Positions 48,098 through 56,642 of a DNA stretch of 64,000 nucleotides are shown one piece after another. The stretch spans positions 3,505,808-3,569,807 of the forward strand of contig NZ_CP010535.1 of the NCBI RefSeq assembly GCF_001430825.1. Reading direction: 5' to 3'. This DNA comes from Sediminicola sp. YIK13 (lineage in GTDB: Bacteria; Bacteroidota; Bacteroidia; Flavobacteriales; Flavobacteriaceae). The position numbers were made by a program, and so were the translations under genes. A model generated the notes under the pieces. The model was given only the letters and a program-made list of their open reading frames with translations, had not been told where the DNA came from and did no database searches. Numbering within the stretch: the first letter of the stretch is position 1; every line of letters begins with the position of its first letter.

Positions 48098-48739
48098 TTA
48101 AATGTTTTTAGTGACAAGCCTTCTTTCCTTTCTATTTATGATGTAATAAGCCACGAATAAGTTCGGAACCCAACTTAGCCAACCAACGATAAGATAAGCC
48201 GAACTAAATTCTCCTGTAATTGAAGTCAATAGAGGAAGCCATATTCTCAATGTAACAGCGGAAAAGCACACAGCGTAGCTATAAATCATAAACTTTTGAT
48301 GTAATTGAATCTTACCTCTTATCACTGATTTATAGGCTAGGACAGTGGTTATTAGCCAAACTAGTCCACTTAAGGTAAAACCAATAACATTAGATATTCC
48401 CCCAGTTGCGAACTGAGCAATATATATTCCACAAGTACTGCTTATCAATACAGATATAATGTAAACCTTACCAATATTCTTATGTAGTTTAATTCTTCTA
48501 GTTCTAAGTTTAGAGCTAAACTGTGTCCATCCAATTAATAAAGCAATCCCACCTAATATTATATGGCCATAAAAACTAAAATTCCACAATTGGTCATTTA
48601 ATAGTACTTGATTCTTTGAAGCCAATAGTCCAAAATGACGGTCAATTAAAAAATAAATAATGGGATATAGTCCAATTAAAATACAAAGTGTACCAAATAC
48701 AAACCATTTAGAATTATGAATTATTTTGCTGACGTTCAT
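48098..48739 (-). CDS. DUF2306-family membrane protein
   Basis: A 213-residue integral membrane protein with six predicted helices. The histidine-bearing landmarks of DUF2306 are present: HIILGGIALLIGWTQF, RRIKLHKNIGKVYIISV and GKIQLHQKFMIYSYAVCFSA. The conserved histidines suggest haem or metal binding, but the family has no established role. It lies alone between two related spacers and is a clear single-gene unit. Confidence 0.88.
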   Translation of the reverse strand: MNVSKIIHNSKWFVFGTLCILIGLYPIIYFLIDRHFGLLASKNQVLLNDQLWNFSFYGHIILGGIALLIGWTQFSSKLRTRRIKLHKNIGKVYIISVLISSTCGIYIAQFATGGISNVIGFTLSGLVWLITTVLAYKSVIRGKIQLHQKFMIYSYAVCFSAVTLRIWLPLLTSITGEFSSAYLIVGWLSWVPNLFVAYYIINRKERRLVTKNI

Positions 48740-48821
48740 GCTATTTTTCTTAAAACTATTATTATAAATCTTTATTTAATCCTCCTTTAATTTATCAGTA
48801 CAAATCTTGATGAGTCATTAT

Positions 48822-48916
48822 TTGTAACGGTCTTGGTTAACGCAAGTGGCATGGAGTAGGGACGCGCTCTTTCCGCTATTTGCTGGTAACCGGTATTACC
48901 GACTACAGCGTTAGGC
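48822..48916. repeat. Cassette-type spacer ending in GCGTTAGGCC
   Basis: Forward-strand ends are TAACGGTCTTGG (48825) and CAGCGTTAGGCC (48905-48916); the right end reaches the stop of the LytTR response regulator gene. On the coding strand it starts GGCCTAACGC, identical to the RYYYAAC end of integron attC sites. The 41-base block 48831-48871 is repeated at 47865-47905. Confidence 0.65.
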
Positions 48917-49648
48917 CTATAAACTCAACTGCTCTTTAAAAAGATAGGATTGCCTTCTTGAAATTTCTATTTCATCACCGGAAATCATTTCTATTTTTAG
49001 CTTTCCGTTAAACCAGGAAACCACTTTTTTAACATGATTTATATTTATTAGCTGTTGCCTGTTGGCTCTAAAAAACACATCGTTTGGTAATTTTACTTCA
49101 ATCTGTCCTAAAGATTTATAAATTAATGGCTTGTTGTTTTCAAAAAATACACGAGTGTAGTTTCCTACAATTTCAAACATAAAAACATCCTGAATTTTAA
49201 CCAACCAACATTTCTCACCGTCTTTAATAAATATCTGTTTATCTAAACTCAATGCACTTTCACTTATTGATTCTGAGGGTAAACCTGTGTTGTGTTTTTC
49301 AAATACTTTTTCTAGACTACTTGTAAATCGTTTTTGATTGATAGGCTTCAATAAATAATCAAAAGCATTGAATTCAAAGGATTTAATGGCATATTCATCA
49401 AAAGCGGTGGTAAATATGGTTATGGGAACGTCATCTAAAAGTTCTAACAGATCAAATCCATTTTTTTCTGGCATATTGATGTCTAGAAATAATAGGTCTG
49501 GTTTTGTTTCATTGATCAACTTGTAACCTTCATCTACATTAGGTGCTTCGCCCAAAAGTTCAATTTCCTTGTGTGCTTTTAAAAGTTCCTTTAACTCATT
49601 TCGTGCAAGTCTTGAATCTTCTACTATAACTGCTGTTAATGGTTTCAT
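48917..49648 (-). CDS. LytTR-type response regulator
   Basis: A 243-residue two-domain regulator. The receiver domain (1-120) has phospho-acceptor Asp56 in LLFLDINMPEKNG, Thr in ITIFTTAF and Lys in YLLKPINQKRF. The LytTR DNA-binding domain (140-240) shows IQDVFMFEIVGNYTRVFFEN, RANRQQLININHVKKVVSW and ISRRQSYLFKEQL. Its start overlaps the kinase gene stop by 4 bp, indicating translational coupling. The pair is a standard LytS/LytR-type two-component system. Confidence 0.94.
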   Translation of the reverse strand: MKPLTAVIVEDSRLARNELKELLKAHKEIELLGEAPNVDEGYKLINETKPDLLFLDINMPEKNGFDLLELLDDVPITIFTTAFDEYAIKSFEFNAFDYLLKPINQKRFTSSLEKVFEKHNTGLPSESISESALSLDKQIFIKDGEKCWLVKIQDVFMFEIVGNYTRVFFENNKPLIYKSLGQIEVKLPNDVFFRANRQQLININHVKKVVSWFNGKLKIEMISGDEIEISRRQSYLFKEQLSL

Positions 49649-50709
49649 GCTACTGGGATTTTAATAGTGGCGATTACTTGATTTTCTTTTTCTTTTAAGT
49701 TGAAAGTTGCGGCATCGCCATAAAGTAGTTCTAGCCTTTTTTCAATGTTTTTTAATCCTAATTGAGTACTATCTTTACTTTGACTTAATTTACCTGTATT
49801 AGCAACCTCTATTGATAATTGATTAGTTATTAATGTTGTGGATAAAATTATGGTGCCTCCTTCTTTTAAATTTGAAATACCATGTTTAATTGCATTTTCA
49901 ACCAACATTTGAATGATCATTGGAGGTATTAAAATATTCAAAGTGTAGTTATCAATATTTGTATTAAACCTAAGTCTGTTCTCGAATTGTATTTTAGAGA
50001 TTTCAATATAATTTTCAACCATTTCCAGTTCATCTTCCAATGCGATTGCATTTGAATCACTCTTTGTGAGAGAATAACGCAAGGTTTCAGATAAGCTGGT
50101 CAACATATTTCTTGCTCTATCTACATCTTCTAACATCAAGCCACGAATATTGTTTAAACTATTAAACATGAAATGCGGATTAATTTGTCCTTTCAAGGTA
50201 TTCAATTGAGATTCTTTAAGGTTAGACTCAAGCTGCAATCTGGTTTCTCTTCCATTATTTAATTCCATTAATCCTTTTACCGCTACGTAGAATCCTGTCC
50301 ATACAAGAAAATAAATACTATAATTAATAATAAAAATTAAGTTGCCTTTTAACCCCTGGGATTCATGCTCAAAAACATCTGCCCGGTCATAAATAAAATG
50401 ATAAGCGAACTGAATATATAGGGAAAAGGTTATATAAAACAATAGGATTGAAGCTATTAATAATCCCAAAACTTTAAAAACATCTATACCTTTTAAATTA
50501 TCAAATTGAATAAATATATTGATAGATCTTTTTAGTTGATGTGTATAAAAGATGGATAGCAAAAGTACAATGGTGAAATCCATTATAAACTGCCAATTTT
50601 TTAATTTTAAATCATTGTCATTAATCCAATAAGCAAAGGCCATTAGTCCAGTGATCACAGACCAGAATGCTATATTTAAAATCCAATAGGCGGTATTTTT
50701 TGTGCTCAC
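49645..50709 (-). CDS. LytS-type sensor histidine kinase
   Basis: A 354-residue kinase with four N-terminal membrane helices (about 10-30, 38-52, 72-100 and 122-142) and a His_kinase domain. The phospho-acceptor is His179 in KGQINPHFMFNSLNNIRG. The ATPase part has PPMIIQMLVENAIKHGI and QLGLKNIEKRLELLYG. It lacks an external sensor domain, so the signal is probably sensed in the membrane. It is coupled to the response regulator by a 4-bp overlap and follows two small genes of unknown function. Confidence 0.93.
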   Translation of the reverse strand: MSTKNTAYWILNIAFWSVITGLMAFAYWINDNDLKLKNWQFIMDFTIVLLLSIFYTHQLKRSINIFIQFDNLKGIDVFKVLGLLIASILLFYITFSLYIQFAYHFIYDRADVFEHESQGLKGNLIFIINYSIYFLVWTGFYVAVKGLMELNNGRETRLQLESNLKESQLNTLKGQINPHFMFNSLNNIRGLMLEDVDRARNMLTSLSETLRYSLTKSDSNAIALEDELEMVENYIEISKIQFENRLRFNTNIDNYTLNILIPPMIIQMLVENAIKHGISNLKEGGTIILSTTLITNQLSIEVANTGKLSQSKDSTQLGLKNIEKRLELLYGDAATFNLKEKENQVIATIKIPVA

Positions 50710-50773
50710 AATATTTTTTGTTGGTTGATAATCAAACTTAGCGTTTTAAAAGTTAGTAGGATTTATGTCAATT

Positions 50774-51166
50774 TTATCTTTCAAGCTTTAATCGAGAGTT
50801 TCTAATGCTTACAATTCTAACTTCATCCGGGGCTATTTCAAAACTTAATTTTACCAAATCTGCTTCATGGAAATTAGGTATGGAATTTTCCAGACTATTA
50901 TTTAATTCCGCTATATATTCTTCAAAATTGGCAATCTTACAATTTCTCAGAGAAAAATTATGAAAGTCTCCGTAAACTGCATCTGGAAAAGATACTCCAT
51001 TCCCATTTAGACCTTTTGTAATAACCGTACATTCGCATTGATCTTCTAGGACCATTGCAATTTGTTCATTGTCTACATTTTTACCTTGAACCGTATCTAA
51101 AATTAAGGTGTCTATTATAATAAATGCAATGATTGCCAGGGGTAAAATAAATAGTTTCTTTTTCAT
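50774..51166 (-). CDS. Small membrane-anchored protein upstream of LytS/LytR
   Basis: A 130-residue protein with one N-terminal hydrophobic segment (residues 3-22) and a soluble remainder containing the pair CECTV and a mixed strand-helix pattern (FEEYIAELNNSLENSIPNFH). No family is recognised. It begins 33 bp after the upstream membrane protein and ends 64 bp before the LytS kinase. It could be a partner or target of that system. Confidence 0.72.
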   Translation of the reverse strand: MKKKLFILPLAIIAFIIIDTLILDTVQGKNVDNEQIAMVLEDQCECTVITKGLNGNGVSFPDAVYGDFHNFSLRNCKIANFEEYIAELNNSLENSIPNFHEADLVKLSFEIAPDEVRIVSIRNSRLKLER

Positions 51167-51199
51167 GATTTCTAATTTTTAAAATGTTTTAGATAGACC

Positions 51200-51703
51200 T
51201 TAAATTTTGGACTGAATTTGTTTTTCCAGCGTTTTTAATTCTTTTTCTACACTTATAAATGCCAACATGCCCAAAACAGCTGTTATGGCAATCACAAATA
51301 CTATAAGAATTAATGCTTTAAGGTTGGAGCCTAGGTAAGTAGATATCCCAGGAATTAATGTTAAAAACCAAATTGAAATATAAAGTATTTCGAACCTTTT
51401 ACGCTGGTTTATATAGGCTTTAAACTTTGAAATGCTGGTAGCCAAGGAATCATGTGTGTGCGGTTTTTGTTCGATATCCCCAAGGGGTAAAAATTTAAGT
51501 ATATAAAATCCTAACACCGCTATTCCGATTGACAAGCTTAGTATTACCAATATGCTTTTTTCTGAATAAAACATAATGATAAAGGAAAAGCACATAAGAA
51601 TTAAAGATGATAATTTAGCCATTTTTGAGCCTAGGACCAGTATATGGTATTTATCGAAGTGATTCTGATATGTGTCTAATTTTGGGATTTCTGAATTTTT
51701 CAT
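51200..51703 (-). CDS. Membrane protein, first gene of the LytS/LytR unit
   Basis: A 167-residue integral membrane protein with four helices (about 30-47, 52-70, 106-120 and 127-148) and a charged cytoplasmic loop between the second and third (HTHDSLATSISKFKAYINQRKR). The last helix runs into an amphipathic tail ending EKQIQSKI. It heads a four-gene unit with the small anchored protein and the LytS/LytR pair. No function is assigned. Confidence 0.75.
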   Translation of the reverse strand: MKNSEIPKLDTYQNHFDKYHILVLGSKMAKLSSLILMCFSFIIMFYSEKSILVILSLSIGIAVLGFYILKFLPLGDIEQKPHTHDSLATSISKFKAYINQRKRFEILYISIWFLTLIPGISTYLGSNLKALILIVFVIAITAVLGMLAFISVEKELKTLEKQIQSKI

Positions 51704-52189
51704 AAGAATCGATTTTAAATTATTTAAACTGTTACTAATTTTGATATGAAGTCAGCGATTACGATTACAAGTGCCATCATGTTGATCTGTTTATTAGTTT
51801 GATAGTGTAAACTTAAAGGAGTTTTGCTTTCTAAAAATCAATTATATGATGAGTGGTAAATTGGGTAGGGGGAAAGGAGATCCTAACTGGGTATAATAAT
51901 AGATTGAATGATTTTCACTAATTTAATTCAACTCATGCGAGAGTCATCGTAAAATATTTTATTTAATAATATTTTTGGATTTTTTTAAGGAACAATTTTA
52001 GCCTACGGTTGAACTATGAACAGTACGGGGCAAATTGGAGGTTGCTTTCCGCCACGCAAGTAGCGAAATCTTTTGGTTCTGATTTACTTTTTAAGGAGCA
52101 ATCTTGATGCTTAGGAGGGATGATTTTGCGATCATTGTAAATATGCGTTAACCATTGAATTAAACACCCTGCCTGCATTATTTATAGCT
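51704..52189. other. Intergenic region upstream of the LytS/LytR unit
   Basis: About 490 bp without a recognisable gene. It should hold the promoter of the four-gene unit. A TAGCGAAATCTTTTGG string near 52064 resembles the dispersed TACGAAA-CTTTT element. Nothing else recognised. Confidence 0.5.
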
Positions 52190-52347
52190 ATTGTTGAGAG
52201 TAGTACTTCTTTTTACCATTTGTCATTTTTTAAAAAATGACAGATTCATTCCCATTAGCATTCTTTCACAACCAAAAACAGTTTGATACCATTTTAAACT
52301 GGCTCAACATCTTTTACAGCCATTATTGTGTCAATTTTGTCATACAT
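52190..52347 (-). pseudogene. Remnant of a second VOC gene
   Basis: Six bases after the VOC gene stop the minus strand reads MYDKIDTIMAVKDVE from ATG 52345-52347. After a one-base shift it continues ASLKWYQTVFGCER, then after another shift GNESVIF and KMTNGK. This is the usual N-terminal half of a VOC (glyoxalase-like) protein, compare the intact AVKDVNKSSSWYQKLL of the gene at 11075-11458. At least two frameshifts and a stop break it, and the C-terminal half is missing. The 22-bp palindrome at 52221-52242 lies inside this remnant. Confidence 0.75.
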
Positions 52348-52353
52348 TACAAT

Positions 52354-52770
52354 TCATTCGTGATAACCTTTATTTACAAGACGTTTAGAAATCCACCAAT
52401 AATTTCCGCTTGGGTCAATAATTCCGGATTGTCTGTCTTCATACTGCATAATCATCGGTTCATATTCAACTTTAGCTCCGTATTCTATTGCTCTTTGGTG
52501 AATTTTATCAACATCATCTACATATAAATAAAATGCTGCTCGCATATTTTTGAATTGTTCTCTTGCTTGGCTTATCATAAAACACGAGTATCCAATCTTT
52601 AGAATTGCATTGGCTATTTCCCCGTTTTCTGGGTTAATGGAGCGGTTGATTTCTTGAGCGTAAAATGCATTTTTTAGGAATTTAATTAATTCAATCGGGT
52701 TCTCAACGAATAAATATCCGTTAACTGTTCCGAACCCATCTGGACGGTATGTTTCAAATATTTTGTTCAT
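52354..52770 (-). CDS. VOC-family protein
   Basis: A 138-residue VOC protein from the Met at 52770 (MNKIFETYRP). An upstream in-frame Met at 52788 would add six residues and overlap the methyltransferase gene by 16 bp. DGFGTVNGYLFVE opens the first strand, MRAAFYLYVDDVDKIHQRAI starts the second half, and YEDRQSGIIDPSGNYWWISK is the typical closing strand of PhnB/glyoxalase-like proteins. It follows the methyltransferase directly, so it is almost certainly translationally coupled. Confidence 0.88.
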   Translation of the reverse strand: MNKIFETYRPDGFGTVNGYLFVENPIELIKFLKNAFYAQEINRSINPENGEIANAILKIGYSCFMISQAREQFKNMRAAFYLYVDDVDKIHQRAIEYGAKVEYEPMIMQYEDRQSGIIDPSGNYWWISKRLVNKGYHE

Positions 52771-52772
52771 TT

Positions 52773-53618
52773 TCATTTGTTTGCCCATAACGATTTGTTT
52801 AAAAATGGTAGTGTGTAATAATGTACTGTGCTACAGGATAAATGAAGTGCCTGATTTTTATGTTTTGTACATATTGTCAGCGCTTCGCTTTTTAAATCTA
52901 TTCCAGAAGGTTTCCGTATGGCCTTAATACACATAAAAGCAGGAAACTCATTTAATTCTTTAAAATGCTTTGGGTCAATTTTTTCGAATTCTTTTGTCGG
53001 TTTAGGTTCAATCAACTTGTCGATATAAAAACCATTAGTTGTTAATGGCATTATACAAGATTCAAGAGATCTTCTGTAACTATTGACTTCAATAGGTTTT
53101 CCGAAATTTTTCCATATACACTTTACTGCCTCGGTTTTAAAATACTGTATTGAATTGAAATACTTAAATTCAAAAAATGGATGTTCAATAGAAATTATTA
53201 GTTGCCCTCCATCCTTCAAGACTCTATAAAACTCTTGAATTGTGGACTTCCAATCTTCAATATAATGCATGGCTAATGCACATACAATGATATCAAACGA
53301 ATTATCATTCAGTTGCTCAAATGGAACAGCCAAATCATGTACGAAAAAAAAGCCTGTATTTTTATTTCGTTCTTTCGCTAATTCTATCATTCGAGGACTA
53401 ATATCAAATCCAGTTACAGTTGCTCCGTTAGAAATGAATATTTCTGCATATTTACCTGGTCCACAAGCAGCATCAAGAATAGATTTGCCTTTTACTTCTC
53501 CTATTAAGTTGAGTGTATTTGGACGGTCATAATAAGCATTATGTGGTTTGTAATCTATTTTAGCATTGTATTCATCTGCTAAATCTTCATATGCTTTAAT
53601 GATTTTCTCTTTTATCAT
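52773..53618 (-). CDS. SAM-dependent methyltransferase
   Basis: A 281-residue class I methyltransferase. Motif I is SILDAACGPGKYAEIF, followed by VTGFDISPRMIELAKE, FDIIVCALAMHYIEDW and LKDGGQLIISIEHPF. Typical relatives end soon after FMCIKAIRKP. Here the frame continues about 40 residues through sequence that looks like spacer and nearly reaches the VOC gene, so the C-terminal tail may be a recent read-through. The methyl acceptor is unknown. The gene is the first of a two-gene unit with the VOC protein. Confidence 0.88.
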   Translation of the reverse strand: MIKEKIIKAYEDLADEYNAKIDYKPHNAYYDRPNTLNLIGEVKGKSILDAACGPGKYAEIFISNGATVTGFDISPRMIELAKERNKNTGFFFVHDLAVPFEQLNDNSFDIIVCALAMHYIEDWKSTIQEFYRVLKDGGQLIISIEHPFFEFKYFNSIQYFKTEAVKCIWKNFGKPIEVNSYRRSLESCIMPLTTNGFYIDKLIEPKPTKEFEKIDPKHFKELNEFPAFMCIKAIRKPSGIDLKSEALTICTKHKNQALHLSCSTVHYYTLPFLNKSLWANK

Positions 53619-53658
53619 AATAAGTTGATATTAGTTGGAGAAGTTTCTTATTATTTAA

Positions 53659-53800
53659 TGCCCGCCACGGGCTTGGTATATGAAAAATAGCAGGTTTTGT
53701 TCTCTATCTAGATGTATTGCTACTAAACTTAAATTTTTGGTTTCTAATTTCGATAAAGCAACAGAACTGCTATTTTTTATATACGTTGTTGGCAGCAGTT
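53659..53800. repeat. Cassette-type spacer forming a long hairpin
   Basis: Arms at 53676-53693 and 53767-53784 pair over 18 bases with one mismatch (GTATATGAAAAATAGCAG against GTATATAAAAAATAGCAG). About 73 bases lie between. A small GCCCG/CGGGC hairpin lies at the left edge, and the right edge reads CGTTGTTGGCAGC at the end of the serine hydrolase gene. This is the folded-site layout expected of an attC-like recombination site. Confidence 0.7.
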
Positions 53801-55136
53801 ATTCTTTTGGTCCGTCGAAACTATTTCCATCATTATTGGTCCAAACCAATTTAACTATTTTTCCTTCATCATCTTCTTTGAACTCAATGTATGAGTATAG
53901 GGTTCTACTGAAAAATCGCCCGTCCTCCAGCAAAATCAATTCCGAATATCCTCCTTCGTTTGCTCTGGCTTGAATACTGCCCTCAATGTCTTCCACGTAT
54001 ACTTTAAAATTTGGTCCAAATGCGTAGGTTCCTATTATTTTTTCTTTCTCAATTTTAATGTCATCTTCTGGTGGGATTCGCTTTGCTCTGCTTTTATATT
54101 CTTTGTTAAATACAATTGCTGCAATGTCTCTTCGGAAAAAATCCGCAACACCAGTTTGTATATTACCCAGTATAATTACCGTAATATCAGATTCTTTATA
54201 GTGTAGGTAATCCGCAATATATCCATTGACTCTTCCGTCATGACCAAAAACCGATTGATCGAAAGATTTATACACGGAAATTCCAAATCCATAGTTGTTC
54301 CCATAATTTTTAAGCAATTGATCGTAGGTTTCTTTATTCAATAAAGATCTATTTTCAATTGACTCAACCCATATTTGTAGATCTTGAACCGTACTGTAAA
54401 GTGACCCTGAACCTTTCAATAATTCAGGATCGAGGAAATCGGTTATCTTAACATTATTGTATCCTGAAGGGTCATAACCAACAGCGAGATTTGGAATTAC
54501 ATCGTTATATCTATTATGACCAGTAGCAGTCATATTCAATGGTTGAAATATTTTTTCGTTCAAGTAATCTTGATATGTACGACCACTTAACTTTTCAATT
54601 ATTTCGGCTAAAATTGCATATCCGCCATTTGAGTATTGATATTGGGTTCCTGGTTTAAATTGAAGATCCGAATCCAGAACTAATATTGTTACATCAGAAA
54701 TAGTGTTCTTTTGACAAGAAAGTTTATTGAAATCAGGAACATTGTAAATATCCGTTATTCCTGATGTATGGGTCAATAACTGCTGGATTGTTATCAGTTC
54801 AGCATTCGGGTTTTTGGGAAAAAATGTGGATAAAGTATCTGTGGTTTTAAGCAATCCTTCTTGTTCCATTAATAAAATTGCAGATGCTGTGAACTGCTTA
54901 GAAACCGAACCAATTTTGAATTTGGTATTAACCTCATTCGGAACTTTGAAGGATTGGTTCGCATAACCATAACAGTTTTTGAAAATGATTTTATCATTTT
55001 TTGTAATGAGAATACAACCGCTGAAATCGCCAGTATTGGCGTATGAACTAGTATAGTCATTCACAAGTTTAGAAATATCCTGTGCTTGTATATGAGAATT
55101 AACTAATAGGAGTATTAATATTATTGTGTATCTCAT
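53799..55136 (-). CDS. Serine hydrolase, beta-lactamase-like, secreted
   Basis: A 445-residue class C beta-lactamase-fold hydrolase with a short signal peptide (IILILLLVNSHIQAQ). Active-site motifs are SVSK (77-80), YQYSNGGY and GHDGRVNGY (H-x-G). The tail domain after residue 330 (GTYAFGPNFKVYVEDIEGSI) is the beta-rich domain common in these proteins. It is paralogous to the hydrolase at 40560-41909. The gene stands alone between two spacers. Natural substrate unknown. Confidence 0.92.
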   Translation of the reverse strand: MRYTIILILLLVNSHIQAQDISKLVNDYTSSYANTGDFSGCILITKNDKIIFKNCYGYANQSFKVPNEVNTKFKIGSVSKQFTASAILLMEQEGLLKTTDTLSTFFPKNPNAELITIQQLLTHTSGITDIYNVPDFNKLSCQKNTISDVTILVLDSDLQFKPGTQYQYSNGGYAILAEIIEKLSGRTYQDYLNEKIFQPLNMTATGHNRYNDVIPNLAVGYDPSGYNNVKITDFLDPELLKGSGSLYSTVQDLQIWVESIENRSLLNKETYDQLLKNYGNNYGFGISVYKSFDQSVFGHDGRVNGYIADYLHYKESDITVIILGNIQTGVADFFRRDIAAIVFNKEYKSRAKRIPPEDDIKIEKEKIIGTYAFGPNFKVYVEDIEGSIQARANEGGYSELILLEDGRFFSRTLYSYIEFKEDDEGKIVKLVWTNNDGNSFDGPKE

Positions 55137-55289
55137 CTTTTAGATTCTTTTTGCTGCAAAAGTGCTGGTATATAGGTAGTGGCGAATTCTCAGCACTACA
55201 TTTTTATTGACAAAAGCTCTTTCAATTTACAAAAAGCGGTTCAAATAAACACTTAAAACGCTATTGCCAAAATACGGTGCAGCCAGTAG

Positions 55290-56627
55290 TTATTTAATCA
55301 ATTTGTATTTATCTAAAAAATCTACAATAGCGATCCGTACTTCTGGTGAAATTCTATAAAAGTGCCAATACCATTGGTTTTGCCCTAAATCAATCCATTT
55401 GGACTCCATTTCCATCCCGTGTTCGGCATTATAAGCATTCACTGTTGTCAGATTCTCAAAATTGTCCTTGAAATACTCTTTCAAAAGTTCAATGTTTTCT
55501 TTTTGTGGAACAATCCAATCTCTTTCTCCATATATTCCCAAAAATGGGTTGGCATAACTTTTAAGGACATTCTTTGGGTCAAAATTGTGTCTTCGTACCC
55601 ATAGATTTTTAATTTCAGTTTCAGTTTTTGGAATATCTGTACTTTCTAAAAGTTGACGCCAACCTTCTTCTTCCGATGATGCTAACAAATTTTCCATTGA
55701 TTCGAAGCCTTTTTTGGTGGGCTTAGCGTCGAACATAAGATTAGTGTATTCAATTAGCTTTTCTTTGGCTGTTGGTTGAAGCTGGTAAAAATCTGCCCCA
55801 AAAGTGGCTGATTGAATTTGTTGATCTTTAACTGATGTGGACGGACCAACTATACTAATCATAAAATCAAAGTTAGCATTTTGTTCTGCCTTGGCCATGG
55901 TCCATCCTCCGGCACTTATTCCTAAAACTCCGATTTTTTCAAAGCCTTCATTATGTGTTACTAAAAACGATTTTACGTTGCTTAAATCCGTTGCCAAATC
56001 CTTTACAGTTGCCAAATCACAATTTCCGGTAGAATTACCAGTTCCTCGTTTTTGATAGGCAAGAACTGCTATACCGTATTTCCTAAAAAATTTGGCATAT
56101 AGATTGTATTTTGTTTCGTCAGCATTACAACCTCTACCACCAACTATGATTATTGCGGTTTTGGTTGGGTTGTGAAAAGGAAGATGTAAATGACCAGATA
56201 ACTCTAGATTATCTGAGCTAATCGACACTTTTTCAACGCTGTAATCAGGCCCTGGCCTTTTCGCTACTTTCTTCAGGTGTAAATAAATGGAAGGATTGTA
56301 ACCTGCTACCTGTCCCGTGATTTCAAGATTGTTTTTATCTAAGATCAATTTGGCTTTTCCATAACCTGTTCCAAAACTTATTTGACCAATCGAGTCTATC
56401 TGAACAGGAACTTCAAATTCACCAAAAGTAGGATGCCATTCGTCCATAATTTGAAGCCCGAAAACGTTACCATCTCTTTCCGTGAAGTTAATATCAATCT
56501 TTTGGTAAGAATTATTTTTTATGAATGCGCCTTCCCAATATCCGATTAGAATATTAGAAATTTCTACATCAGGTTGGGAAAATACTAATTGAGGAAGCCA
56601 ATTGAGTAGATATATAAAGTTTTTCAT
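55290..56627 (-). CDS. Secreted alpha/beta hydrolase
   Basis: A 445-residue hydrolase with a short signal (FIYLLNWLPQLVFSQ). Residues 20-125 form a beta-rich N-terminal domain. The alpha/beta core carries the nucleophile elbow GISAGGW (Ser238), an acid in YGERDWIVP and the catalytic His in AEHGMEME. The oxyanion segment is VGGRGCNADE. It is an esterase or peptidase-like enzyme of unknown substrate. It follows the FGE-like gene with 15 bp between, so the two may be co-transcribed. Confidence 0.9.
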   Translation of the reverse strand: MKNFIYLLNWLPQLVFSQPDVEISNILIGYWEGAFIKNNSYQKIDINFTERDGNVFGLQIMDEWHPTFGEFEVPVQIDSIGQISFGTGYGKAKLILDKNNLEITGQVAGYNPSIYLHLKKVAKRPGPDYSVEKVSISSDNLELSGHLHLPFHNPTKTAIIIVGGRGCNADETKYNLYAKFFRKYGIAVLAYQKRGTGNSTGNCDLATVKDLATDLSNVKSFLVTHNEGFEKIGVLGISAGGWTMAKAEQNANFDFMISIVGPSTSVKDQQIQSATFGADFYQLQPTAKEKLIEYTNLMFDAKPTKKGFESMENLLASSEEEGWRQLLESTDIPKTETEIKNLWVRRHNFDPKNVLKSYANPFLGIYGERDWIVPQKENIELLKEYFKDNFENLTTVNAYNAEHGMEMESKWIDLGQNQWYWHFYRISPEVRIAIVDFLDKYKLIK

Positions 56628-56642
56628 GTTCTTGTAAATCCT

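Noticed and set aside
52221..52242. Perfect 22-bp palindrome (TGTCATTTTTT and its complement), at first taken as an operator or bidirectional terminator.
   Set aside because: It falls inside the decayed VOC gene, where GNESVIF and KM are encoded on either side of it, so it is more simply explained as degraded coding sequence.
52237..52527. Plus-strand frame of 96 codons.
   Set aside because: It is antisense to the VOC gene and its remnant and has no family features.
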